Source: an uncultured Planctomycetaceae bacterium (GTDB lineage Bacteria; Planctomycetota; Planctomycetia; Pirellulales; Pirellulaceae). Taken from it: a stretch of 49,899 nucleotides of DNA. The notes beneath the pieces are model-generated. The model did no database searches. It was not told the DNA's origin and saw only the letters and a list, made by a program, of their open reading frames with translations. The DNA is taken from assembly GCA_903927685.1 (NCBI GenBank), contig CAIYOB010001582.1, positions 1 to 49,899 on the forward strand, written 5' to 3'. Positions 7,910 through 17,400 of the stretch are shown here, piece after piece. How positions within the stretch are numbered: position 1 is the stretch's first letter; each line of letters starts with the position of its first letter. A program made the translations under genes and the position numbers.

Positions 7910-9349
7910 TCACTGCAGCGGCGACATCAAGCGGGCGACCCGGACGGCAACGCCGAACCAGAAGGAACGTTGCAGCAGGTCTTCCGCGTGGGCCCGCTCG
8001 CAGTGCTCGAAATCGCGCCGCAGCATCTCCTCGACTTGCGCCGCGAACGTGCGGTCGTCGACCAGAACGGTGATCTCGAAGTTCAGTCGAAACGAGCGAT
8101 TGTCCAGGTTGGCCGTGCCGACGGCGGCCAGATGGTCGTCGACCAGGATCACTTTATGGTGCATGAACCCCGGCTGGTAGCGATAGATCTTGACGTCGGC
8201 CTGCTCGGCTTCTTCCAGGTAGGAGAACGAGGACAGGTAGACCAGCAGATGATCGGCCCGCTGGGGCAGCATGATGCGGACGTCGACGCCGCGGAGCGAT
8301 GCCAACTGCAATGCGCAGATGACTTGGGGATCGGGCACAAAGTAGGGACTGGCGATCCACAGCCGCTGCTGGGCCGCGTTGATCATCTGCACGAAGAACA
8401 GCCCGCAGGTCTCCAGTTCATCCGCCGGCCCGGTGGGCAGAACGAGGACATTCTGGCCCTCGGGCGAAACCGGGCGGGGCGTCCAGTCCAGGGCAGGCGT
8501 CTCCTGGGCGGCCCAGTACCAGTCTTCCAGGAACGCCAACTGGACGGCATGCACGGCGGGGCCTTCGAGCCGTACATGCGTGTCCCGCCAGGGCCCGAAG
8601 TACGGATCGCGGCCGATGTACTCGTCGCCCACGTTCAGGCCGCCGACGTAGGCCACGCGGCCGTCGACCACGACGATCTTGCGGTGGTTGCGGAAGTTGA
8701 TCTGGAACGGATTCCGCCACCGGCGGTTGCTGCCAAAGGGGCGGATCGCCACGCCGGCTTCCAACAGGTCGCGTTGGAACGACCGCGAGCGACGGACGCT
8801 GCGGCTGCCGACCTCGTCGTACAGGAACAGCACGCGGACGCCTTCCCGCGCCTTGCGGATCAGCCGTTCTTTCAACTCCCGTCCCAGCCGATCGTCGCGG
8901 ACGATGAAGAACTGGATCAAGACGTATTCCCGAGCGGCGTCGATCCGGCGAAAGATCTCGCCAAACGCATCCTCGCCATCGATCAGCAACTCGACAAGAT
9001 TGCTGTGTGTAAAGGCCATCTTGGCCAGGACCTCGAACACGCGCTGGGTGGGCGTCGTGTCCTTGAGGAACAGACCCTGTTCGCGAGTCCGGCGGTCGGC
9101 CTCCTGGATGATCGAGTGGATGTCCAAGTTTCCCGCGCGGCGGGCGTCGACGTAGCCCTGAAACTTGTTCTGGGACAGGAGCCAGTACAGCGGCAAGGCG
9201 ACGTAGGGGAACATAATCAGCGACAGGGCCCAGGCAATGGCCCCTTGGGCGGTCCGTACGCCCATCACGGCGTGGGCCGCCGTGACGATCCCGAAGATTT
9301 CCACGCCGGCGGCAAGGATGCCCAGCACTGTCCAGAACGCGGTCCCCAT
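7910..9349 (-). CDS. cls: Cardiolipin synthase (phospholipase D superfamily)
   Basis: Condenses two phosphatidylglycerol molecules (or a related pair) to cardiolipin at the inner membrane. The first 60 residues contain two membrane helices (TVLGILAAGVEIFGIVTAA and GAIAWALSLIMFPYVALPLY), the PLDc_N module. Two PLD catalytic motifs follow: H222-x-K224-x4-D229 in NHRKIVVVDG and H397-x-K399-x4-D404 in MHHKVILVDD. The length of 479 residues is standard for ClsA. GAGGGAG lies 7 bases before the ATG. It is transcribed away from the CoA-disulfide reductase gene across a 178-base divergent region. Confidence 0.95.
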   Translation of the reverse strand: MGTAFWTVLGILAAGVEIFGIVTAAHAVMGVRTAQGAIAWALSLIMFPYVALPLYWLLSQNKFQGYVDARRAGNLDIHSIIQEADRRTREQGLFLKDTTPTQRVFEVLAKMAFTHSNLVELLIDGEDAFGEIFRRIDAAREYVLIQFFIVRDDRLGRELKERLIRKAREGVRVLFLYDEVGSRSVRRSRSFQRDLLEAGVAIRPFGSNRRWRNPFQINFRNHRKIVVVDGRVAYVGGLNVGDEYIGRDPYFGPWRDTHVRLEGPAVHAVQLAFLEDWYWAAQETPALDWTPRPVSPEGQNVLVLPTGPADELETCGLFFVQMINAAQQRLWIASPYFVPDPQVICALQLASLRGVDVRIMLPQRADHLLVYLSSFSYLEEAEQADVKIYRYQPGFMHHKVILVDDHLAAVGTANLDNRSFRLNFEITVLVDDRTFAAQVEEMLRRDFEHCERAHAEDLLQRSFWFGVAVRVARLMSPLQ

Positions 9350-9421
9350 GCGCCAACTCCCTCGTTCGCTTCACCATCGCCGCAGCCGGGCGGTGGTTTG
9401 GAGCCCCCAGGCGGGTTCAAC

Positions 9422-9449
9422 TTGCTGCCTTCCTACATTATCTTATGCT
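9422..9449 (+). promoter_or_regulatory. Candidate sigma-70 promoter of the CoA-disulfide reductase gene
   Basis: TTGCTG (9422-9427), a 16-base spacer and TATGCT (9444-9449), within an AT-rich patch about 80 bases upstream of the start codon. Identified by eye. Confidence 0.35.
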
Positions 9450-9527
9450 ACCACACAAGGCAGAAACCGATCCCGGCACCGCGGGTTCCCACCGACCTGA
9501 AGCGGCCATTTCCAAAGAGGAAGACCC

Positions 9528-11195
9528 ATGAGTTCCCCATCTGCACCAACGATTGTGATTGTCGGCGGCGTTGCCGGCGGGGCTTCGGCGGCCACGCGGG
9601 CCCGCCGGATGAACGAGCACGCGGAAATCATCCTGCTGGAAAAGGACGAGCATGTTTCGTTCGCCAACTGCGGACTGCCGTACTATGTCGGCGGCGAGAT
9701 CGCCGAGCGGCAGAAGTTGCTGGTCGCGACGCCCCAGTTCCTGGCCCGCCGCTTTCGCATCGACGTGCGAACGCGGCACGAGGCGGTCCACATCGATCGC
9801 GCGGCCAAGACGCTGGCGGTGCGGAATCAGGCCAGCAGCGAGAACTACCCGCTGGCCTATGACAAGCTGATCCTCGCCCCGGGGGCAGCACCCCTGGTGC
9901 CCGCGTTGCCCGGCGGCGACGCGGCGAACGTGTTCACCTTGCGGAACATGCAGGACACCGACCGGATCAAGGCGGCGGCGGACGGCTGCCGTTCGAAACG
10001 CGCGGTTGTGGTCGGCTCCGGCTACATCGGCCTGGAGATGGTCGAGCAACTGGTCCGGCTGGGATTTCAGGTCACGCTCGCCGAGTTGCAGCCGCAAGTC
10101 CTGCCGCTGGTGGACCCCGAGATCGCCCAGCCGCTGCACGACGCGTTGCGCCGGCACGGCGTGACGGTGCACGTGGGCGACGGGATCAAACGCATCTTGA
10201 CCGATGACCGCAACGCGGCGACGGGGATCGAACTGCAAAGCGGCCAGGCCGTTGCGGCGGAGTTGGTGATCCTGGGACTGGGCGTCCGCCCGAATGTGGC
10301 ACTGGCCAGCCAAGCCGGCTTGACGATCGGCGCCGGCGGCGGGATTGCGACGAACGAGTACCAGCAGACCAATGATCCGGACATCTACGCGGTCGGCGAT
10401 GCCGGCGAGTATGTCTTCGGCCCCACGGGGCAGGCCCAACGAATCGCCTTGGCGGGCCCGGCGAACCGGGCCGGCCGACTGGCGGGCGAGCACGCGGCGA
10501 CCGGCCGGTCGCTGCCGATGGCGCCGGTGCTCGGCACGTCGATCGTCCGCGTCTTCGATCGCACCGCCGGGATGACCGGCTTGTCAGCCAGACAGGCCGC
10601 GCGGCTGGGGATTCCGGCCTGCAGCGTGACCGTCGTCGCGAACCAGCATGCCGGCTATTTCCCGGGGGCCGTGCCGCTGACGCTGAAGCTGACTTTTGCT
10701 CCGACCACGGGCCGAGTCCTGGGGGCGCAGGCGGTCGGAGCTGACGGCGTCGACAAGCGGATCGACGTGCTGGCCACCGCGATGACGTTCCAGGCGACAG
10801 TCCGCGACCTGGCCGGCTTGGACCTGGCCTACGCACCGCCGTTTGGCTCCGCCAAAGACCCGGTCCATCTCGCCGCGTTCGCGGCCTGCAACCAGCTGGA
10901 CGGCAGCGAAGAGTTCCTGGATGCGGACGCGGACTTGAGCGGCATGCAGGTTGTCGACGTGCGGACGGTGGCCGAGGTGCAGCAGACTCCGCTGGCTGGC
11001 GCCCCGGGGGCGATCAACATCCCCGTGGACGAATTGCGGCAGCGGCTGGGTGAATTGGATCCCTCGCTGCCAACGGTCGTGTCGTGCGGCGTGGGGCTAC
11101 GCGGGCATGTCGCCGCGCGGATCTTGAAGCAACACGGCTTTGCCGACGTCAAGAACCTGTCGGGCGGTGCGACCATCCGCAACCGGATCGTCTAG
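9528..11195 (+). CDS. CoA-disulfide reductase / rhodanese fusion
   Basis: An FAD- and NAD(P)H-dependent enzyme of the CoADR-Rhd group (555 residues), which reduces CoA disulfides, persulfides or polysulfides in the cytoplasm. VIVGGVAGGASAATRARR is the FAD dinucleotide fold. SFANCGLPYY carries the single active-site Cys48 expected of this family. A second Rossmann motif for NAD(P)H is VVVGSGYIGLEMVEQL. The GDAGEY motif closes the FAD site. The dimerisation domain runs to about residue 450. The C-terminal rhodanese domain contains DVRTVAEVQQTPLAGAPGAI and the active-site loop SCGVGLRG with catalytic Cys520. AGAGGAAG precedes the ATG. Its TAG stop overlaps the stop of the convergent porin gene within CTAG. 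Confidence 0.93.
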   Translation: MSSPSAPTIVIVGGVAGGASAATRARRMNEHAEIILLEKDEHVSFANCGLPYYVGGEIAERQKLLVATPQFLARRFRIDVRTRHEAVHIDRAAKTLAVRNQASSENYPLAYDKLILAPGAAPLVPALPGGDAANVFTLRNMQDTDRIKAAADGCRSKRAVVVGSGYIGLEMVEQLVRLGFQVTLAELQPQVLPLVDPEIAQPLHDALRRHGVTVHVGDGIKRILTDDRNAATGIELQSGQAVAAELVILGLGVRPNVALASQAGLTIGAGGGIATNEYQQTNDPDIYAVGDAGEYVFGPTGQAQRIALAGPANRAGRLAGEHAATGRSLPMAPVLGTSIVRVFDRTAGMTGLSARQAARLGIPACSVTVVANQHAGYFPGAVPLTLKLTFAPTTGRVLGAQAVGADGVDKRIDVLATAMTFQATVRDLAGLDLAYAPPFGSAKDPVHLAAFAACNQLDGSEEFLDADADLSGMQVVDVRTVAEVQQTPLAGAPGAINIPVDELRQRLGELDPSLPTVVSCGVGLRGHVAARILKQHGFADVKNLSGGATIRNRIV

Positions 11196-12832
11196 AAATT
11201 CAGCGTCACCTGGGTGTAAAAGAAGTCCGCGTCGCCGTCGTAGGGGACCGGCGAAGTCCGGTAGAACCTGCCGGAGAAGAAGTGCGAGTAGCCGATCAGG
11301 GCACTCAGCCGCGCCGAGAACCCGTAATTCGCGGTCAGGTCGATCTCGTGCCCCAGGTCGCGGCTGCCCGCCTGGCCGCCGGACAGCCCGGCGAACGGTG
11401 CCATGTCGACATCGTAGGGCACGTCCTTCCCAGTCTGCAGCCAGAAGTAATAGTACCAGGCCAGCAGCGTCAGTTTCTCGTGCGGCGTCATCGTCAACTG
11501 GCAGTTGATCGTCTCGATGTTGCGGCGGCCGAAGATGTCCATGTAGCCCAGGTACTTGTGGGCCAACGGTTCGTAGTGGTGAAAGCCTGTGCCGACCGCC
11601 TTGACCTTGGGGCCGATATCGGCATCGTAGGTGCCGTCCCCGGAAGCCCAATCGTAATAGGCCCACAGCGTGGGTTTCCAACGCACGCACTCGAATTTGC
11701 GTCCCCCGCCCAAGGTGAAGAAGCCGGCGGAATGGTCCGTATCGTCGCCGTTCAGGCCGAATTGGACGCCGCCTTCGAGTTCATACAGCCAGGCGTCGTA
11801 GCCGCCGTAATACCGACTGGCGAGCGTGTCGTAGCGGAAGCCGAGCAGGTCGTTATCATACGCCAACCAATACAAGTCGACTTTGTCGCGGTCCAGGCCT
11901 TTGTAGGTCGAGTACAAACCGTACAGCTGACGGTCCAGGTCGGGCGGATCCAACTCTTTGATGTACCTCCGCATCGGTCGTAGCCAGAGTGCGTCCAGGT
12001 CCCAGTTTTCACCTTGCCACATCAGCTTCGCCCCGTCAAACGTGCGGCGGGTGTTGGCCCAATCCAGAGGCGAGACCAGCCGCTGGGAACCATACAGCAC
12101 TTCCTGTCGCCCGATCCGGGCCGTGAGCTTGCCGCTCGCGGTTTCCGGATCGAGGACGACGAGGTCCAGGAACAGGTTCTGCATCTCGGTGCGATTCTCT
12201 TCGATCAGACGCGGCACGTAATCCTCGAATTGGCTTGCGGCGTCGAGCATTTCGCCGTAGAACCGCACGCGATTGCCGAGCTGGGCGTTGACGTACAGCC
12301 GGGTCCGGTGCAGCAGGAAATCGTCGTCGGCGCCGGTCAGGCCGAACAGGTTCGGGACCGCCTTGGTGGCGCGAATGCCGCGTTCGGTCATCTCCCGCAG
12401 GCGATACTGACCGCCGACGTCGACGACGGCCCAATCGCCCAAGGGCACGCGTTTGAGGTTCTCGCCCAGGTGCCAGCCATGATAGCAGGGGTCATCGAGG
12501 TAGCTGAAATCGTTGAGGTAGAATGGGTCCCTGTAGGCCACCGCCGCGGCTTTCTGCAGGGCTTTCTGCTTCTCGCAGACGCAGCAATCACTTTTCCCGC
12601 AGGTGCAGTCGTCCACGGCTTCCGTTTTTCGCCCAGTGACTTCGCAGTAGGCAGCCGAGACGGATTGCATGGCAGCTGCAATCGGGGTCAGTTCCGAGGG
12701 CTGTTCCGAGTCGTCGAACGTGGGCCGCGACTCCGGCTCCGAGGAAACGACCTGAGCCTGGATACCGGTCGCCGTCAGCGCGGCCAGCAGTCCGGTCAGC
12801 GTCAGCGACAGGAGGCGTTGGCGGGCGGGCAT
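11192..12832 (-). CDS. Outer-membrane porin, alginate-export-like beta-barrel
   Basis: A 546-residue exported protein: signal peptide at residues 1-26 (LLSLTLTGLLAALTATGIQA), a periplasmic N-terminal segment, then an amphipathic-strand barrel. LDWANTRRTFDGAKLMWQ, YRLREMTERG and alternating aromatic strands match the alginate_exp family found widely in planctomycetes. The chain ends YTQVTLNF with a terminal Phe, the usual BAM recognition signal. A Cys cluster lies just before the barrel (DDCTCGKSDCCVCEKQK, about residues 76-92), unusual for a porin and possibly metal-binding or disulfide-linked. The start at 12832 is set by the signal peptide, although the frame is open to 12946. Substrate unknown; a carbohydrate or anion pore is inference. 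Confidence 0.83.
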   Translation of the reverse strand: MPARQRLLSLTLTGLLAALTATGIQAQVVSSEPESRPTFDDSEQPSELTPIAAAMQSVSAAYCEVTGRKTEAVDDCTCGKSDCCVCEKQKALQKAAAVAYRDPFYLNDFSYLDDPCYHGWHLGENLKRVPLGDWAVVDVGGQYRLREMTERGIRATKAVPNLFGLTGADDDFLLHRTRLYVNAQLGNRVRFYGEMLDAASQFEDYVPRLIEENRTEMQNLFLDLVVLDPETASGKLTARIGRQEVLYGSQRLVSPLDWANTRRTFDGAKLMWQGENWDLDALWLRPMRRYIKELDPPDLDRQLYGLYSTYKGLDRDKVDLYWLAYDNDLLGFRYDTLASRYYGGYDAWLYELEGGVQFGLNGDDTDHSAGFFTLGGGRKFECVRWKPTLWAYYDWASGDGTYDADIGPKVKAVGTGFHHYEPLAHKYLGYMDIFGRRNIETINCQLTMTPHEKLTLLAWYYYFWLQTGKDVPYDVDMAPFAGLSGGQAGSRDLGHEIDLTANYGFSARLSALIGYSHFFSGRFYRTSPVPYDGDADFFYTQVTLNF

Positions 12833-13388
12833 GGCGTGGCGCCTTGGAAGAGGTGGGCAGGATGTAATGAGCGGCAGTAGCGGGTCTGGGGCCTCGTCGG
12901 TCTGGGAGCGGACGGCGTTACCCTGACACGTGTGTCGCCAAGGCAATCCGTCACATTCTCACTCGACCTGACGGGCCTATCCCGTACACGAAAACCGGCA
13001 CCGTCGCGAGACTCTGCGCCGCCTGCCAAGTTCCGCCAAGGAAAGATCTGTCGCGTGGGCAACCGTTGCGGGCGGAATCGTGCCGGAAAGAGCGCGACAA
13101 TGGAAAAGCAAGGGATGGGTGGCAGGCGGCGAGCCCCCGGAATCTCCGCGGACTGGGGGCTCGCTGCACTCGACCACAGCCCCCCCCGGCGCGACAATGA
13201 CCACGGCGGGAGTCTTTGGGAATGGCCGAACGCAGGCTTCACTGGGGGCTCGCCACTCGTACCTCGTGGCTCGACCCCAGCCACCCAACCCCAATTCTTG
13301 GCTTGGACAACGCACTAGCCGCCGGTGTTGCGTCCAATCCGGAACCGGCGGCTAGAGCCAGTCCGCTCACTTATGCCTGGCACGGTGC
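12833..13388. other. Intergenic region upstream of the porin gene
   Basis: 556 bases with no credible gene. The middle is occupied by a degenerate composite of the family I palindromic repeat (13117-13286). The remainder shows no recognisable RNA or coding signal; the porin promoter should lie in 12833-13110. Confidence 0.55.
13117..13286. repeat. Dispersed palindromic element (family I, composite copy B)
   Basis: The left arm begins GGGTGGCAGGCGGCGAGCCC at 13117. The right arm GGGGGCTCGCTGCACTCGAC ends near 13187 in a C-run. A second right-arm-like segment (GGGGGCTCGCCACTCG ... GGCTCGACCCCAGCCACCC) follows at 13243-13286. It is more diverged than the other copies and appears to be two elements or one with an insertion. 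Confidence 0.6.
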
Positions 13389-14270
13389 TTACCGGCCGGA
13401 CCCCAAGTCCGCGTCCCTGAGCACGCGACCGTTCTGGCTCTCTGCCTGGGTGTGCAGGAAGCCGCTGGAGACCAGCTCGCCGAGGTCGAAACGGAACTGT
13501 TTGGCCGTCGAGATTTTGGCGGCCCGGGCTGCCAGCTCGTCGCGGTTCAGTGCCTGCGGACGCGGCAGCGCCAGCAGGATCCGGTTGCCGGCGCCTGGGA
13601 CTTCGAGGATGTACAGCTCGTCGAACACCTCCTGGTAGGTGCGGAGCATCGAGTCGTAGATGGGGTTGGACAAGCGGCTCCACACGTTTCCCACCACGAC
13701 TCCGCCCGGTTTCAGCGCCTTGCGCACGGCCCGCAGGAACTCCTGCGTCGTCAAGTGGGCCGGTACGCTGTCGCTGCTGAACGCGTCCAGGAAGATCATG
13801 TCGTAGGGCTGCCGAAACCGCTCGATGAACTCCCGCCCATCGCCCACGTGGGCCCGCATGCGGGTATCCTCGCGAAATCCGAAATACTTCCTGGCCACGG
13901 TGACCACTTCGGGGTCGATGTCCACGGCATCGATCTCCGCCGTCGGGTAGTGCTTGCGGAGAAACATCGGCAACGAGCCCCCCCCCAATCCGACCACCAT
14001 GATGCGCCGGGGCTCGTCGCACAGGGCCAGACCCGCCATGGCGACCCGCGCGTAAGGCAGTTCCAGGTGGTCCGGGTCGCCCAGCTTGACCACGCTCTGC
14101 CGCGCCCCGCCCTGCTCAAACCGCAGCGTCCGCAAGCCGTTTTCCTCGGTGACCAGGATCGTGCCGAACTGCGAGGCCTTTTCGAACAACAAGATCTGAT
14201 CCGCATGGACCAGCACCACCAGACCGACCATCGTGAGGATTCCAGCGTACAGGAAAGGACGACGATTCAT
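13389..14270 (-). CDS. Membrane-anchored spermidine-synthase-like protein
   Basis: A 293-residue protein with a hydrophobic N-terminus (residues 1-25, FLYAGILTMVGLVVLVHA) and a class I SAM-binding fold of the polyamine synthase type. The SAM/decarboxylated-SAM motif is MVVGLGGGSLPMFL, followed by the acidic strand DAVDIDPEVV and HVGDGREFIE. The catalytic strand reads MIFLDAFSSDSVPAHL, where true spermidine synthases usually have an Asp-Ser/Thr-Thr-Asp cluster, so aminopropyl transfer is doubtful. Similar domains occur as the C-terminal half of MFS/spermidine-synthase fusion proteins. ATG at 14270 starts the hydrophobic segment. Downstream neighbour on the same strand is the porin gene, 556 bases away, so no operon is implied. 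Confidence 0.75.
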   Translation of the reverse strand: MNRRPFLYAGILTMVGLVVLVHADQILLFEKASQFGTILVTEENGLRTLRFEQGGARQSVVKLGDPDHLELPYARVAMAGLALCDEPRRIMVVGLGGGSLPMFLRKHYPTAEIDAVDIDPEVVTVARKYFGFREDTRMRAHVGDGREFIERFRQPYDMIFLDAFSSDSVPAHLTTQEFLRAVRKALKPGGVVVGNVWSRLSNPIYDSMLRTYQEVFDELYILEVPGAGNRILLALPRPQALNRDELAARAAKISTAKQFRFDLGELVSSGFLHTQAESQNGRVLRDADLGSGR

Positions 14271-14403
14271 GGCGTTTTGCTCCCAGGGGATTTTCCGAGC
14301 GTCTATTCTCGCCGCTGAGACCGCGGGCGACAAGGACGGCTAGGGCGATAATCCTGGTCCACAGGATTTTGTCTCGCGCCGTCTTCCGTGTTGCCTTTCC
14401 GTG

Positions 14404-14433
14404 TTGGCAAGGCGGCTTTCGCAATGGTAGATT
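14404..14433 (+). promoter_or_regulatory. Candidate promoter of the HzsA-related gene
   Basis: TTGGCA (14404-14409), 18 bases, TAGATT (14428-14433), ending about 50 bases before the ATG at 14484. Identified by eye. Confidence 0.4.
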
Positions 14434-14483
14434 AGGCTCGGCGAACTGGTTGATGTTCCGACTCAATCGTCAGGAGCCCGCAA

Positions 14484-17400
14484 ATGAGCATGCACCGAAG
14501 TGCTGTGGATCGACCGCTGGGGAGGCCCGAGTGGCGGGTTGTGCTGTGGGGCGCAGTATTGCTGGCGGCTGGGACGCTGGCGGCCGGCGCCCAGGCGGCC
14601 GACGACGTGCCCTTGCCGGACAATCTGGCGCGGTCGGCGGCGGCAGCGGCCACGTCGGAGCACAACGCGTCGTATCTGGCCAAGTTCGCGACCGACGGCA
14701 AGATCCCGCCGGCGGGCAGTTCCGCGGAGGACTTGAGCGCGGCCTGGTGCGTCTTGAAGGCCAAGACCGGCGACGCGGCCGATTTTACGCTCACCTGGCC
14801 CCAGCCGGTGGAGGTCGCCGAGATCGTCTATTTCGGCCGCACCTCGTGGTTCATGGAGGAGTGCTTCAAGGATTTCGAGGTCTACCTGGACGACGCCGCG
14901 CAACCGGCGGCCAAAGGGACCTTGGAGATGCTCCACGGCCCGCAGCGGATCGCCGTCTCGCCGGCCCCAACGCGGAAGCTGACCATCAAGTTCCTGAATT
15001 CCTACGGCGGCATGAACCCCGGCGCGGCCGAGATCATGGTCTTCGGCCAATCGCTGTCGCGCCAGCAACTCGCCCAATTGCACCGCCTGGCTGGCGTCGT
15101 CGAAGTGGCGGGTGTCGATCAGGTGTCTCCCGACGCGCTGCGCGACATGATTACCGGGCTGCAGCAAACGCACGGATCGGTCTACTCCGCGGCCGGCGAG
15201 CACCTGGCGCGGCTGGCGGCATTCGGGCAGCGCGAGGACGACGAGGCGCGGCAGGAATTGGCCCGATTGCAGCGCGATGCCTTGCTGTTCGACCTGGACC
15301 AGGTGCTGGTCATCAAGCGGCACGAGATCAACGCGTCGCACGTCTACACCTATCACTACGAAGGCCAACAAAATGGCGGCGGGCTGTACGTGGCCCGACT
15401 GCACCAGCCGGAGGCGGCGCCCGTGGAACTGGTGGCCTCGCCGGACGGCCAGATCCTGGACTGCGACCTGTCCTACGACGGCTTGCAGGTCTTGTTCAGC
15501 TGGCGGCGCAAGACCGGCGACGGCTATCATCTGTGGACCGTGAACGTGGACGGCAGCGGCTTGAGGCAGCTGACCGACGGCCCGTGGCATGACTACAACG
15601 GCTGCTGGTTGCCGGACGGCGGAATCGCCTTTCTCAGCACTCGGGCACCGCAGTTTGCTTACTGCTGGCACGCCCCGGTCGGGATCCTGCACCGCATGGC
15701 GGCCGATGGCTCGAACGTCGTCAGGCTGTCCGCCAATTACCTGAACGACTTTACGCCCGCCGTGCTGGAAGACGGGCGGCTGATCTACACCCGCTGGGAA
15801 TACGTCGATCGTCCCGCGATTCCGATCCAGAGTCTGTGGGCGATCAACCCGGACGGCACGGGGTTGGCGGGCTATTTCGGCAACCGGGTGCTGTCGCCGG
15901 GCACGTTCATGGAAGCCCGGCAGATCCCCGGGACCACCAAGATCATCTGCACCATGACCGGTCACAACGGCCCCACCCGCGGTGCCATCGGCGTGGTGGA
16001 CCGCAGCCGCGGCGTGAACGCTCAGGAGGCGATTGAGAACATCACCCCCGATACGCCGGTCCCGGCGGTCGACAAGGGCAACGGGAACACGGACGGCAGC
16101 AAGCTGTACAGCGGCCCCATGCCGTTGGATGCCAAGCGGTTCCTGGTTTCGGCGCGCGGTCCGGTCCTGGTCCGCGATCTGGCAGGCACCTGTGCGGCGC
16201 TGGCGCTGCCGCGCCCTGCGGACGGGATGCAGTATTTCTGCGCCACGCCGATCCGGCCGCGGACCAGGCCGCCGGTCATCCCCAGCCGGTTGCCGGCCGC
16301 GACGGCCGCTCTGCCGCCGCTGGCAACACTTTATCTGCAGGACGTGTATGCCGGGCTGGAGCCCGCCGTCCCGCGCGGTGAAGTCAAGGCGATTCGCGTG
16401 GTTCGCGAACTGCAAAAGACCGTCCGCATCGATCCCAGCTTGCGCGCGTTCGGCTTCCAGTTCCCCGTGATCTCCTGCGGCGCGACGTATGCCGGCAAAG
16501 AGGTGATCGGTGAAGTCGACGTGAACCCGGACGGCTCGGCCTACTTCCAGGTGCCGTCTGGAGTGCCGCTGTATTTCATGGCCTTGGACAAGGACGGCAA
16601 GGCGGTTCAGCGGATGCGCAGCTTCACGCACTTGATGCCCGGCGAAGTCCAAGGCTGTGTGGGATGCCACGAATCGCGGCTGGATTCGCCCGTGCGGCAC
16701 GTGGCCAGCTTGGGGATCGAACCGAAGACGTTGCAGCCGCCGGAGTGGGGCAGCGGCGGGTTTGACTACTCGCGGGTCGTCCAGCCGGTACTCGACCGGC
16801 ATTGCATCCAGTGCCACCATCCGCACGACGGGACGAACACGATCGATCTGACGGGCGACAAGACCGACTGGTTCAACGTCTCGTACGACGTGCTGGCCCG
16901 GGAGCGCCAAGGCGGCCGCGGCACGCAGTACGTCAACTGGATTCCCACGTACAACGGTCAGGAATGGAACATTCTGGAGGTCGCGCCGAAGACGTGGGGC
17001 TCGCCGCAGAGCCGGCTGGCCGACCTGATCCTGAGCGGGCATCCCGACGCTGCCGGCAATCCGCAAATCCAACTGACCGACGCCGAGCGACGGCGCATCC
17101 TGGCCTGGATCGATCTGAATGTGCCGTACTATGGGTCCAGCGAGACCGCGCATCCCAATGCCCCGGGCTGTCGGCAGATGTACCCCCGGGACCTCGATGC
17201 CGTGCTCGCCGATGTGGCCCGACGCCGTTGCGCTGAATGCCACCGGGACGGCGCCGTGCCGCGCCGCGAATGGACGCGAATCACCAATCCGCAACTAAAT
17301 GCGTTCCTGCTCGCTCCGCTTGCCCGCCCGGCCGGAGGTACCGAACGCTGCGGCAAGGCCGTGTTTGCTGACACGAACGATGCCGACTACCAGGCGATTC

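Noticed and set aside
7817..9862. A 681-codon plus-strand frame across the cardiolipin synthase gene into the next gene.
   Set aside because: It is antisense to two intact HKD motifs and out of frame with the CoA-disulfide reductase.
14463..17294. A 943-codon open frame antisense to the HzsA-related gene.
   Set aside because: The sense frame has a signal peptide and three haem motifs. The antisense product is Arg/Gly/His/Val-rich without domains, as expected from the GC-rich third positions of the sense gene.
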